Shown in pieces: positions 42,105 to 51,516 of a stretch of DNA of 64,000 nt (the first letter of the stretch is position 1; every line of letters begins with the position of its first letter). Made by a program: the position numbers and the translations under genes. The notes beneath the pieces are model-generated. The model searched no databases and was not told the origin of the DNA. It worked only from the letters and a program-made list of their open reading frames with translations. Source of the stretch: G965232465 sp965276005 (GTDB lineage Bacteria > Pseudomonadota > Alphaproteobacteria > JAQWUY01); contig OZ254962.1 in NCBI GenBank assembly GCA_965276005.1, forward strand, positions 434,001 to 498,000. Direction: 5' to 3'.

Positions 42105-44336
42105 ATGGAACACGCACAGCACTTATACTCTGTCCCGTTAAAGACCGCTTTGTCAGAGCGGTATTTGTCGTATGCGTTGTCGACGATTACCGCTCGATCT
42201 TTGCCGGATGTGCGTGACGGGTTAAAGCCCGTCCATCGGCGGTTGTTGTATGCTATGCTGGAATTAAAACTCAACCCCACACAAGGCTATAAAAAATGTG
42301 CCCGTATTGTTGGCGATGTGATGGGCAAGTACCATCCACACGGGGATGTGGCGATTTATGATGCTATGGTGCGTTTGGCACAGGCGTTTTCTGTCCGTTA
42401 TCCGCTGGTAGATGGGCAAGGCAATTTTGGCAATATCGATGGCGATAATGCGGCGGCGATGCGCTATACGGAAGCCCGCTTGACGGCTTTTGCGTCCGCT
42501 ATGCTACAAGGTATCGACCAAGACACGGTAGATTTTCGAGAAACCTATGACGGCGAAGGGGCGGAACCGGTGGTGTTGCCGTCTTATGTTCCCAACTTGC
42601 TTGCCAATGGATCCAGCGGTATTGCAGTGGGTATGGCGACCAATATCCCGCCGCACAATGTGGGTGAGGTTATCGATGCGTTGCTGTATGTGATAAAAAC
42701 CCCAAACGCCTCGTTTGAAAAAATTATGTCGTTTATCAAAGGTCCAGACTTTCCCACCGGTGGGGTGTTGTCCGAATCGCATGCAACCATCGTCAATGCC
42801 TATGCCACAGGGCGGGGCAGCATGCGTATGCGGGCAAAATGGCACAAACAAGATTTAGGGGCGGGGCTATGGCAAGTGGTGGTGACAGAAATCCCATACC
42901 AAGTGCAAAAATCCCGCCTTATGGAAAAACTAGCGGAAATCATCGAACACAAAAAAGTCCCCGTGCTGGTCGATGTACGGGACGAAAGTGCCGAAGATAT
43001 TCGCATTGTCCTCGAACCTCGCTCCAGAAATGTCGATGCCCATATTATGATGGAGGCGTTGTTTAAGGTATCCGATTTGGAAACTCGATTCGGTCTGAAT
43101 ATGAATGTGTTGTCGGCACAAGGGCGGGTGCCTAATGTGCTCAATATTCGGGATATTTTACAACAATATCTCGATCACCGGCACGATATTTTAGTCCGCC
43201 GTAACACCTATCGCAAAAATCAGATCGAACGGCGATTGCACATTTTACAAGGGTATTTAATAGCGTTTTTAAACTTGGACGCTGTTATCCGTATTATCCG
43301 TACAGACGACACCCCGAAACAGGCACTCATGCAGGCGTTTGAGTTGAGTGATACACAGGCAGATGCCATCTTAAACATGCGGTTGCGTAGTTTAAGAAAA
43401 CTAGAAGAAATAGAAATCCGCAAAGAATTCGACACGCTAAACAGCGAACTAAACCACATCAATACATTATTAGCGGACGAATCGTTGCGATGGCAGGTCA
43501 TAGCAGACGAATTGCGACAGGTAAAAAAAGATTTTGGGCAAAATACGGCACATGGAAAACGCTTGACCACGCTGGGCGATGTGCCAGCGGACATGGACAT
43601 TCCCGTAGAATCGATGATCGAAAAAGAAGCGATTACTTTTGTATGTTCTAAAAATGGTTGGGTGCGGGCATTAAAAGGGCATGTGACCAACTTCGATGAC
43701 ATTAAATACAAGGACAACGACAAAAAAGGCTTTGTCATTAAGGTACATACCACGGATAAGCTGCTGATATTGGTATCATCGGGCAAAGTGTTTACTTTGG
43801 GCTGTGATAAGCTGCCCGGCGGCAGGGGCAATGGGGAGCCGTTAAATTTGATGGTGGAAATTCCCGCCGGCGAACGGGTGGTTGCCATATTGCCTTATGT
43901 ACACAACCAACCATTGGTAGTAGCGTCGACAGATGGGTACGGATTTATGACCCATGCAGATGACTGTGTCGCCCAAACCAAAAACGGTAAACAGCTGATT
44001 AAGATAGCCGCCAAACAAAGTGCTTTGTTGTTAAAACCCGCTGTTGGCGATATGGTGGCGGTGATTGGCACCAACCGCAGACTTTTGATATTCCCCCTAG
44101 CTGAGTTGCCAACCATTGGACGGGGCAGGGGGGTAAAGTTACAAAAATATAAAGATGCCCAGCTAAACGATGTCAAAGTGTTTTGCCAATCAGAAGGGCT
44201 GCAATGGCCTGCTGGTGCCAACAGAGTCCGCATAGAAACAGAGCTGATGGCATGGATGGGCAAGCGGGCATCGGTGGGCAAAATCCCGCCAAATGGGTTT
44301 CCAAAAAATAATACCTTTGCAGAATACCTATTATAA
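42105..44336 (+). CDS. parC: DNA topoisomerase IV subunit A
   Basis: Decatenating type II topoisomerase subunit. I choose the ATG at 42105 (MEHAQHLYSVPLKTAL, the normal ParC N-terminus, with GGGGG 5 bp upstream); an open frame back to 42018 adds 29 hydrophobic residues unlike the family. 743 residues. The catalytic tyrosine is in AAAMRYTEARLT. The quinolone region reads HPHGDVAIYDAMVRLAQ, with Val where E. coli ParC has Ser80. C-terminal beta-propeller repeats are present. dnaE starts 18 bp downstream. Confidence 0.93.
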   Translation: MEHAQHLYSVPLKTALSERYLSYALSTITARSLPDVRDGLKPVHRRLLYAMLELKLNPTQGYKKCARIVGDVMGKYHPHGDVAIYDAMVRLAQAFSVRYPLVDGQGNFGNIDGDNAAAMRYTEARLTAFASAMLQGIDQDTVDFRETYDGEGAEPVVLPSYVPNLLANGSSGIAVGMATNIPPHNVGEVIDALLYVIKTPNASFEKIMSFIKGPDFPTGGVLSESHATIVNAYATGRGSMRMRAKWHKQDLGAGLWQVVVTEIPYQVQKSRLMEKLAEIIEHKKVPVLVDVRDESAEDIRIVLEPRSRNVDAHIMMEALFKVSDLETRFGLNMNVLSAQGRVPNVLNIRDILQQYLDHRHDILVRRNTYRKNQIERRLHILQGYLIAFLNLDAVIRIIRTDDTPKQALMQAFELSDTQADAILNMRLRSLRKLEEIEIRKEFDTLNSELNHINTLLADESLRWQVIADELRQVKKDFGQNTAHGKRLTTLGDVPADMDIPVESMIEKEAITFVCSKNGWVRALKGHVTNFDDIKYKDNDKKGFVIKVHTTDKLLILVSSGKVFTLGCDKLPGGRGNGEPLNLMVEIPAGERVVAILPYVHNQPLVVASTDGYGFMTHADDCVAQTKNGKQLIKIAAKQSALLLKPAVGDMVAVIGTNRRLLIFPLAELPTIGRGRGVKLQKYKDAQLNDVKVFCQSEGLQWPAGANRVRIETELMAWMGKRASVGKIPPNGFPKNNTFAEYLL

Positions 44337-44354
44337 GTGGTATATTAACATATT

Positions 44355-47300
44355 ATGAGCAATTTTGATTTTGTACATTTACGCACACACTCCGCTTATT
44401 CGCTAGCGGAAGGGGCGATTCAAGTCAAGGATATGATTGCCCTTGCGGTGGCAAACAACATGCCGGCGGTGGCGGTAACGGACACCAACAACATGTTTGG
44501 GGCGTTGGATTTTGCCATTACGGGGGCACATGCCGGGGTGCAACCAATTATGGGCGTAGTGTTAAAAATCGCCCCCATCGATGCGACTCCGCACACGGTA
44601 CATAAAACCCCTGACGATTTGGTACTGATTGCCCAAAATCGCACTGGATATGTGCATATTTTGTCGTTACTTTCCACCGCATATATGGATTTTGAAGACG
44701 CCCAATTGCCGTTTGATGCGTTGCGACAAAAAGCCGATGGCGTTATATGTTTGACTGGCGGGTATGGCGGGGCTTTGAACCGTTTGGTGGCATCGGAACA
44801 ACTGGATAAAGCCGGCGATTTTCTGAGCGATTTACAGACTATTTTTGCCGATCGGTTGTATATCGAATTGCACCGCAACAATGCGGAAAATGGCGATGCC
44901 ATAGAAAACACTTTACTCGATATGGCATATGACAAAAATATTCCCATTGTTGCCACCAACAATGTATTTTTTGCCAGCCCTGATATGCACACTGCCCACG
45001 ATGCATTGTTGTGTATCGATTCGGGTGACTATATAAAAACGCCCAATCGCCGCCGGGTCGACAAAAGCCAGTATTTTAAATCCGCAGACGACATGATAAG
45101 TTTATTTAAGGATTTACCTGAAGCAATTGAAAATACAGTAAAAATAGCAAAAAGATGTTCGTACATACCACAGCCCATCGACCCGTTATTGCCCGAATAT
45201 CCCTATTTGCAGGGGCGTAGCGAAATACAGGCGTTAACGGATTTAACCAAACAGGGGCTACACCATCGCTTGGAAACCGAAGTGTATCAAGATGCTTTCG
45301 ATGACAACATGCGGGCAACAGTGGCTGAGCAATATACGGATCGCATGGCATATGAGTTGGACATTATTGCCCAAATGGGTTTTCCGGGGTATTTTTTAAT
45401 TGTTGCTGATTTTATCCAATGGGCAAAGCAAAACGATATTCCTGTGGGACCGGGGCGCGGGTCTGGTGCGGGATCTGTGGTGGCTTGGGCGTTAAAGATT
45501 ACCAATTTAGATCCCATGCGTTGGGGGTTGCTGTTCGAAAGGTTTTTAAACCCAGAGCGGGTGTCGATGCCTGATTTCGACATTGATTTTTGCCAAAATC
45601 GGCGGGGGGAAGTTATCGAATATGTGCAACAGCAATACGGACGGGACAGGGTTGCCCAAATCATCACATTCGGTAAATTACAGGCCCGTGCCGTAGTGCG
45701 CGATGTGGGTAGGGTGTTGGATGTTGCCTATCCCGTTGTCAACCGCATATGTAAATTTATCCCCAACAACCCCGCCAAGCCGACCTCGTTAAAGCAGGCG
45801 TTGCAAACAGAAGAAAATCTAAAACAAGAATACGACACAGACCCAACTATCAAACAAATGATAGACTTGTCCTTACAGCTGGAAGGGTTGTTCCGCCACG
45901 CATCGACGCACGCCGCCGGCGTGGTGATTGGCGATCGTCCGCTGGAACAACTGGTGCCGCTGTACAAGGACGATAAATCGGACATGCCGGTAACACAATT
46001 TAACATGAAGTTTGTCGAACAGGCGGGCTTGGTAAAATTTGATTTTTTGGGATTGACCAACTTAACCATTATTCAAATGGCGGTCAACCTGATTAACGCC
46101 CGCTCTGATGTGGAATCGCCCATCGATATAGATATGATACCTTTACAACATGCCCCCACTTATGAAATGCTGGCACAGGGCAATACTATGGGCATATTTC
46201 AAATGGAATCCGTGGGCATGCGTAAAGCGTTAATGCAAATGAAACCAGACCGCTTAGAAGACATTATTGCAGCGGTGTCGCTGTATCGCCCGGGTCCTAT
46301 GGAAAATATTCCCACTTATATTGCTCGCAAACACGGGGACAAGCCGGTCGAGTACCTGCATCCCTTGTTAGAACCCGTATTGAGAGAAACTTTTGGTATT
46401 CCCGTGTACCAAGAACAGGTGATGCAGATGGCACAGGTGCTGGCGGGCTACACCTTAGGCGGGGCGGATGTATTACGGCGGGCGATGGGTAAGAAAATTC
46501 AAGCGGAAATGGACGAACAACGCAAAGTCTTTATCGATGGGGCAAAGAAAAACAACAATATCGAAGCGGCACTTGCCAACCGTATATTTGAACAAATTGA
46601 TGCTTTTGCGGGGTATGGGTTTAACAAATCCCATGCGGCGGCATATGCGTTGGTCGCCTATCAAACCGCATGGTTAAAGTGTAATTACCCTGTGGAATTT
46701 ATGGTTGCAACGCTGACGCATGCGTTGCAAAATACGGATAAATTAGCGGTTTTGGTGCAAGATTTAGAAGCAAATACTATCGACCTGCTTCCCCCCGATG
46801 TCAATCGATCGGATACGGGCTTTGCGGTGGATTATAGTGGCGATAGCCCCCGTATTCGCTATGCTATGGCGGCGTTAAAAAATGTCGGCGAAGGGGCTGT
46901 TGATGCGGTGGTAGCGGAACGCACTAAAAACGGTGCCTTTACCGATATATACGATTTCTTTCAGCGGGTCGACTACAATGCTTTAAACAAACGCATGGTG
47001 GAAAGCTTAGTCAAAGCGGGGGCGTTTGATGGGCTGTATAAAAACCGCCGGGCGTTGTTTGAAAGCGTCGAAGATTTGTTAAAATACGGCATCCGTTTAC
47101 AATGGGATAAAAACAGCGACCAATCCAGTTTGTTTGGTGATGATATGCACATTATGGATAAACCCAAATTGTCCCAATCTGCGGATTATGGGGCGGTCGA
47201 CCGTTTGCAACAAGAATGCGATGCGGTTGGATTTTATTTGTCCGGACATCCGTTGTCCATATACCGAGACAAGTGGAAACGCTTGGGCGTGGTGGAAATG

Positions 47301-47831
47301 GATGACATCAAACGGGGCAAAGTGCGTACCGATGCGGTGCGTATGTGCGGTTTGTTGATGGGTATGCGAAGCATAATCACCAAAGACGGAAAACCTATGG
47401 CAGTAGCCGATTTTAGCGATGCCAGCGGCGGTTTTACCGTGTTGTTTTTTGAGGGTAATGCACAAAAAGTCAAGGCGGATTTTGAAGTAGGACAGATGTA
47501 TTTAATTAACTGTTCAAAAAACATCCGTAACAATGGGGACGAAAAAGAAATCCGTCTGGTTGGCAGTGTTTTTTGCGAATTGCAAGACGCCTTGTCAAAA
47601 TCTGCGTTGGGATTGATGATTACCGTATCGCCACAGGCAAAACAGGCGGACTTTACCGGTATTGCCGATTATATGAAGCCGTTGCCAACGGGCAAAGGAC
47701 GGGTGCTATTACAAGTGCAAACGGCTGAGGGCATAGCGGAACTAGACACGGGCGTACAGCTTGCTCTGACGGGGGATATTATCCGCCATGTAAAGACACT
47801 TGCCGGGGTGATTGATGTGATGGAAATATAA
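44355..47831 (+). CDS. dnaE: DNA polymerase III alpha subunit
   Basis: Replicative polymerase, 1158 residues. The N-terminal PHP domain (FVHLRTHSAYSLAEGAI) is present; the catalytic aspartates lie in MPDFDIDFCQNRR (about residue 400); VGPGRGSGAGSVVAWAL and YRPGPMENIP are canonical family C motifs; the C-terminal OB-fold region includes KDGKPMAVADFSD. It follows parC by 18 bp. An extra TATATT at 44341–44346 could act as a -10 just before the start, but this is weak. Confidence 0.96.
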   Translation: MSNFDFVHLRTHSAYSLAEGAIQVKDMIALAVANNMPAVAVTDTNNMFGALDFAITGAHAGVQPIMGVVLKIAPIDATPHTVHKTPDDLVLIAQNRTGYVHILSLLSTAYMDFEDAQLPFDALRQKADGVICLTGGYGGALNRLVASEQLDKAGDFLSDLQTIFADRLYIELHRNNAENGDAIENTLLDMAYDKNIPIVATNNVFFASPDMHTAHDALLCIDSGDYIKTPNRRRVDKSQYFKSADDMISLFKDLPEAIENTVKIAKRCSYIPQPIDPLLPEYPYLQGRSEIQALTDLTKQGLHHRLETEVYQDAFDDNMRATVAEQYTDRMAYELDIIAQMGFPGYFLIVADFIQWAKQNDIPVGPGRGSGAGSVVAWALKITNLDPMRWGLLFERFLNPERVSMPDFDIDFCQNRRGEVIEYVQQQYGRDRVAQIITFGKLQARAVVRDVGRVLDVAYPVVNRICKFIPNNPAKPTSLKQALQTEENLKQEYDTDPTIKQMIDLSLQLEGLFRHASTHAAGVVIGDRPLEQLVPLYKDDKSDMPVTQFNMKFVEQAGLVKFDFLGLTNLTIIQMAVNLINARSDVESPIDIDMIPLQHAPTYEMLAQGNTMGIFQMESVGMRKALMQMKPDRLEDIIAAVSLYRPGPMENIPTYIARKHGDKPVEYLHPLLEPVLRETFGIPVYQEQVMQMAQVLAGYTLGGADVLRRAMGKKIQAEMDEQRKVFIDGAKKNNNIEAALANRIFEQIDAFAGYGFNKSHAAAYALVAYQTAWLKCNYPVEFMVATLTHALQNTDKLAVLVQDLEANTIDLLPPDVNRSDTGFAVDYSGDSPRIRYAMAALKNVGEGAVDAVVAERTKNGAFTDIYDFFQRVDYNALNKRMVESLVKAGAFDGLYKNRRALFESVEDLLKYGIRLQWDKNSDQSSLFGDDMHIMDKPKLSQSADYGAVDRLQQECDAVGFYLSGHPLSIYRDKWKRLGVVEMDDIKRGKVRTDAVRMCGLLMGMRSIITKDGKPMAVADFSDASGGFTVLFFEGNAQKVKADFEVGQMYLINCSKNIRNNGDEKEIRLVGSVFCELQDALSKSALGLMITVSPQAKQADFTGIADYMKPLPTGKGRVLLQVQTAEGIAELDTGVQLALTGDIIRHVKTLAGVIDVMEI

Positions 47832-47845
47832 TAGGGGAGAGAAAA

Positions 47846-49222
47846 ATGTATAAAAAAATTACTATCGGCAAGGAAGAGTGGTGTAGTCTTGCAGACTTAG
47901 GATTAAAAGCCATTAAAGCCCGGGTCGATTCGGGGGCAAAAACATCGTCTTTACATGCGTTTAACATACAGCCGTTTGAAGAAAATGGCAAAAAATATGT
48001 GCACTTCGACATCCACCCGATTCAAAACACCCGTAAACTTATCCAGAGTTGTCGGGGGTTGGTTGTCGATTCCCGTGATATTAAAAGCTCCAATGGGGTT
48101 AGGGAAAATAGGTGGGTTATTAAAACCCCTATTACTTTAGGCGATGCCAGTTGGGACATAGAAATCACCTTGACCAACAGGGACACTATGGGGTACCGCA
48201 TGTTAATCGGACGGCAAGCCATGAAAGATAGGGTGTTAATAGACCCGGATCGGTCGTTTTGTTTGGGGGAGTGGGATGAAAATGAGGTCAAAACTTATTA
48301 CAACGATATTAAACCCAACAAAAACGGTTTAAATATTGTCCTGCTTGCCAGCAATCCGGATTTGTATTCCAACAAACGCATCATCGAAGCAGGGGAAGAA
48401 CGAGGGCATCACATGCGTTTCGTCAATGTGCGGCAATGCTATATGAATATCAGTTCTTCGCAACCAGAAGTACATTACCGTGGCGGCGAAGTGCTGCGGG
48501 GTATCGATGCGGTGATTCCCCGCATCAGACCAGCAACGACATTTTATGGCTGTGCCATTACCAGCCAATTTCAATCCACGGGGGCATTTTGTTTAAACAA
48601 TTCTGTTGCTATTTCCCGTTCTCGGGACAAGTTAAAATCGTTACAATTGCTGTCCGATTGTGGCATTCCCATGCCCACAACCGGCTTTGCCAATTCTCCT
48701 GTCGATACCAACGAAGTTATCAAAATGGTCGGCGGTGCCCCATTGGTGATTAAACTACTGGAAGGCACGCAGGGTAAGGGCGTGGTGTTAGCCGAAACCA
48801 ATAAAGCTGCGGAGAGTGTGATAAACGCTTTTACCAGCCTGCAGGCAAATATATTGGTGCAAGAATTTATCAAAGAAGCTGACGGAAAGGATATTCGCTG
48901 TTTTGTCATCGATAACAAAGTGGTGGGATCCATACAACGGGCAGCTGTACCCGGCGAATTTCGGGCAAATTTGCACTTAGGCGGTACCGCTAGCAGTGTC
49001 CGAATCACCCCAGAAGAAAGAAAAATCGCCATCCGTGCGGTAAGGGTTATGGGATTAAAAGTGGCAGGTGTCGATATTATCCGGTCTAAATATGGACCCA
49101 AAGTATTGGAAATTAACTCCTCACCCGGACTGGAAGGCATAGAGGACATCACCGGTAAAGATGTGGCAAAATTAATGATCGAAAGCATCGAAAAATCGGT
49201 GGCAAAGAAAAAAACCATATGA
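47846..49222 (+). CDS. rimK: RimB-like retropepsin domain fused to RimK glutamate ligase
   Basis: 458 residues in two parts. Residues 1–150 match the RimB/ATP-dependent zinc protease-like (retropepsin fold) family: ARVDSGAKTSSLHAF with the aspartic DSGA motif at D28, and MGYRMLIGRQAMKDRVLIDP. Residues about 160–458 are RimK, an ATP-grasp ligase that adds glutamates to ribosomal protein S6 in E. coli: NIVLLASNPDLYSNKR, LLEGTQGKGVVLAE, VQEFIKEADGKDIRCF and KVLEINSSPGLEGI. The ligase and the protease known to act on the same modified substrate are thus in one chain. Its strong ribosome site is AGGGGAGAG. Confidence 0.9.
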   Translation: MYKKITIGKEEWCSLADLGLKAIKARVDSGAKTSSLHAFNIQPFEENGKKYVHFDIHPIQNTRKLIQSCRGLVVDSRDIKSSNGVRENRWVIKTPITLGDASWDIEITLTNRDTMGYRMLIGRQAMKDRVLIDPDRSFCLGEWDENEVKTYYNDIKPNKNGLNIVLLASNPDLYSNKRIIEAGEERGHHMRFVNVRQCYMNISSSQPEVHYRGGEVLRGIDAVIPRIRPATTFYGCAITSQFQSTGAFCLNNSVAISRSRDKLKSLQLLSDCGIPMPTTGFANSPVDTNEVIKMVGGAPLVIKLLEGTQGKGVVLAETNKAAESVINAFTSLQANILVQEFIKEADGKDIRCFVIDNKVVGSIQRAAVPGEFRANLHLGGTASSVRITPEERKIAIRAVRVMGLKVAGVDIIRSKYGPKVLEINSSPGLEGIEDITGKDVAKLMIESIEKSVAKKKTI

Positions 49223-49325
49223 CTTTCCCGTAAGGGCAATATTTATATATAACTTCATTCTAATATACTCATCTACCTAATTTTAATGTATTTTTTAATA
49301 CATATATTTTTTGCAATACAGATCA

Positions 49326-49381
49326 TGTAAATTATTTTCACAGATTTATTTTGGCGATACGGGCTCTGTAAATTATTTTCA
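49326..49381 (+). repeat. 15-bp direct repeats upstream of the multicopper oxidase promoter
   Basis: TGTAAATTATTTTCA occurs identically at 49326–49340 and 49367–49381, start to start 41 bp apart (about four helical turns). The second copy ends 10 bp before the -35 box. This spacing suits an activator or repressor binding as two units on one face; no regulator is identified. Confidence 0.85.
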
Positions 49382-49391
49382 TATAATATTT

Positions 49392-49421
49392 TTGCCATTC
49401 CACATTAAGATTTGTTATAGT
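49392..49421 (+). promoter_or_regulatory. Sigma-70-type promoter of the multicopper oxidase
   Basis: TTGCCA (49392–49397), an 18-bp spacer and TATAGT (49416–49421), 26 bp before the ATG, with AAAGGAG as ribosome site. Confidence 0.6.
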
Positions 49422-49447
49422 GTCCGTTATTTTTAAAGGAGTATACT

Positions 49448-50806
49448 ATGTTTTCTAGACGGCACTTTTTAATGGGGTCTTGTTTGTTGTTTGCCAAAGC
49501 GTGGGCGAAGGGGGCTGGTATCGATATACAGCCCGCCCCTTTTAATCTGGTCGCGGGCACGGCAACCGCTGATATTCGGGGGGTCAAAGTGCCGATGTTG
49601 GGATACAATCGACAAACCCCGGGTCCGACACTCACTGCTATCGAAGGGGAGCGGCTGCGGGTGCGGTTGCAAAATACCATTGAGGATATGGCAACCACTG
49701 TGCATTGGCATGGGATTCGCATCGATAATGCTATGGACGGGGTGCCTGAATTGACGCAATCGCCTGTGTCGACGGGGGCGGATTTTTTGTATGATTTTGT
49801 CGTGCCAGATGCGGGGACTTATTGGTATCACACGCACCATCGGTCGTTGGTGCAGTTGGCAAAGGGCTTGTATGGACCTTTAATTGTCCATGAAACCCAT
49901 CCCCCGGTTGTCGATCATGATATTATTGTCATCATAGACGATTGGCGGTTAAACGAAGACGGCACACAAGATACACATTTTTATAACCCGTGGGATGTAT
50001 ACTTCGAAGGGCGGCTTGGCAATGTGGCACAAGCCATATTTAAGGGGCAGACAAAACCTATCAAAAAAGGCGACAGGATTCGCTTGCGTTTGATAAACCC
50101 AGCCACCGACCGTACTTTTTATATCCGTATAAACGGTGTGCAAGGTAAGATCGTCGCCCTTGACGGTGCCCCTGTACCTGTGCCGTACGATTTTGACCAT
50201 ATCCGCCTTGCTACCGCTCAGCGGTGTGATGTTATTGTCGATGTGGTCGACACAGACATATCTTTTGCAACGGATATAAACGATCGACAATATTTGTTGG
50301 GTACTTTGCAAACTATAGGGGCAAAATCTCTGAGTAGCCAGCCGATTCCCACCTTGCCACCCCGTACAACAGACCGTAAGCCCGATATACAAAATGCCAT
50401 AACCGTTGACTTGGAAATGGATGGCGGTGGACATATGACCGCCGCATGGATCCGTTTCAAAGAATTTTTAAATGCGAATCCAGATACAAACCGCAACGGT
50501 TGGTCGTTCAATGGGCAAGCGGGTATGGACATGAAAACGCCTTTATGGCGTGTCAAAAGAGGGCAGAGCGTCATACTACAGCTTGTAAATCATACGGATG
50601 TAGACCACGCTATCCATGTACATGGGCATCATTTTTACCGCCTAAAAGACGGTAAAATGACCACCCATCGGGACACCATATTCGTACCAGAAAATGACGA
50701 TCGCACAATTATTATACAGTGCGATAATCCGGGAAAGTGGATGCTACACTGTCATATGCTCAGCCACAGCAAAACCGGTATGATGACATGGTTTGAAGTG
50801 ATATAA
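49448..50806 (+). CDS. Multicopper oxidase (CueO/CopA-like), exported
   Basis: Three-cupredoxin-domain oxidase of 452 residues. The N-terminus MFSRRHFLMGS has the twin arginines and hydrophobic core of a Tat signal. All copper-binding motifs are present: HWHG and HTHH in domain 1, and HAIHVHGHHF and HCHMLSHSKTGM in domain 3, including the type 1 His-Cys-His and an axial Met. CueO-type methionine-rich insertion is absent. Likely periplasmic oxidation of Cu(I), other metals or phenols; substrate unknown. Single gene with its own promoter; the next gene is convergent. Confidence 0.9.
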   Translation: MFSRRHFLMGSCLLFAKAWAKGAGIDIQPAPFNLVAGTATADIRGVKVPMLGYNRQTPGPTLTAIEGERLRVRLQNTIEDMATTVHWHGIRIDNAMDGVPELTQSPVSTGADFLYDFVVPDAGTYWYHTHHRSLVQLAKGLYGPLIVHETHPPVVDHDIIVIIDDWRLNEDGTQDTHFYNPWDVYFEGRLGNVAQAIFKGQTKPIKKGDRIRLRLINPATDRTFYIRINGVQGKIVALDGAPVPVPYDFDHIRLATAQRCDVIVDVVDTDISFATDINDRQYLLGTLQTIGAKSLSSQPIPTLPPRTTDRKPDIQNAITVDLEMDGGGHMTAAWIRFKEFLNANPDTNRNGWSFNGQAGMDMKTPLWRVKRGQSVILQLVNHTDVDHAIHVHGHHFYRLKDGKMTTHRDTIFVPENDDRTIIIQCDNPGKWMLHCHMLSHSKTGMMTWFEVI

Positions 50807-50826
50807 TACATTGTATGAAGACAAAA

Positions 50827-51384
50827 TCACCTATCGTCTGGGTGTGTCCAAGCGTATTTTTGTACCACTTCGTTTAGGCGGGTGTTTGCCAACGCATTGG
50901 TAAAGTTGGAGATGGTTTTTGCCGCTATCCCCACCAATACTTCCAGAGCTTGGCGTTTGTTGTAGCCTGCGTCTAGGAACGCTTGTAAACCGTCTTCGCC
51001 AATGCGACCCCGGCTTTGTATGACCGCTTTGGTGTAGGTTCGCAGGGCTTCGAGTTTGGCGTCTGCTAAGGGTGTACCTTCCCGTAAGGCTTCGATAATG
51101 TCGTCCGATATATTTTGCATTTTCATAAGCACCGTGTGTCCGGGGATACAGTAATGACACTTGTTTTCAAAGTTCATGGTCATAAACACAACCTGTTGTT
51201 CTGTGGGGGTAAAAGTGCTTTTGTTGGCAAATAATGCCATAGTGGTTAAGTACGCTTCATATGCCGCCGGTGCCTCTGCTAAAATGCGGTGCATATCTGG
51301 TAGCCTGCCAAAATTGGCTATAGATTTTTCCATCAATGCTTTTGAAGCTTCTGGGGCGGTATCGATGTCGTGGTATGTAAACAT
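50827..51384 (-). CDS. Carboxymuconolactone decarboxylase/AhpD-like protein
   Basis: 185 residues of the CMD/AhpD-like fold. The redox motif is ENKCHYCIPGHT (C-x-x-C followed by His), preceded by the usual VVFMTMNFE helix. Proteins of this group act as peroxidase-related disulfide reductases or remain uncharacterised; there is no evidence here for true carboxymuconolactone chemistry. Cytoplasmic, no signal peptide. It converges with the multicopper oxidase (20 bp between stops) and is divergent from the SDR. Confidence 0.85.
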   Translation of the reverse strand: MFTYHDIDTAPEASKALMEKSIANFGRLPDMHRILAEAPAAYEAYLTTMALFANKSTFTPTEQQVVFMTMNFENKCHYCIPGHTVLMKMQNISDDIIEALREGTPLADAKLEALRTYTKAVIQSRGRIGEDGLQAFLDAGYNKRQALEVLVGIAAKTISNFTNALANTRLNEVVQKYAWTHPDDR

Positions 51385-51422
51385 AAAATTTTCCTCTCTG
51401 TATAAGGGTTATTAACCGGGCT

Positions 51423-51451
51423 ATAATACTATGTAAATTTACGGGCGTCAA
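51423..51451 (-). promoter_or_regulatory. Sigma-70-type promoter of the AhpD-like gene
   Basis: Read on the minus strand: TTGACG (51451–51446), a 17-bp spacer and TATTAT (51428–51423), 38 bp before the ATG. Confidence 0.65.
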
Positions 51452-51516
51452 TATTTGATATGCACACAAAAATAGTGTATACTTGCCATAGAATCACTAT
51501 AACAGTGGGAAACCGA

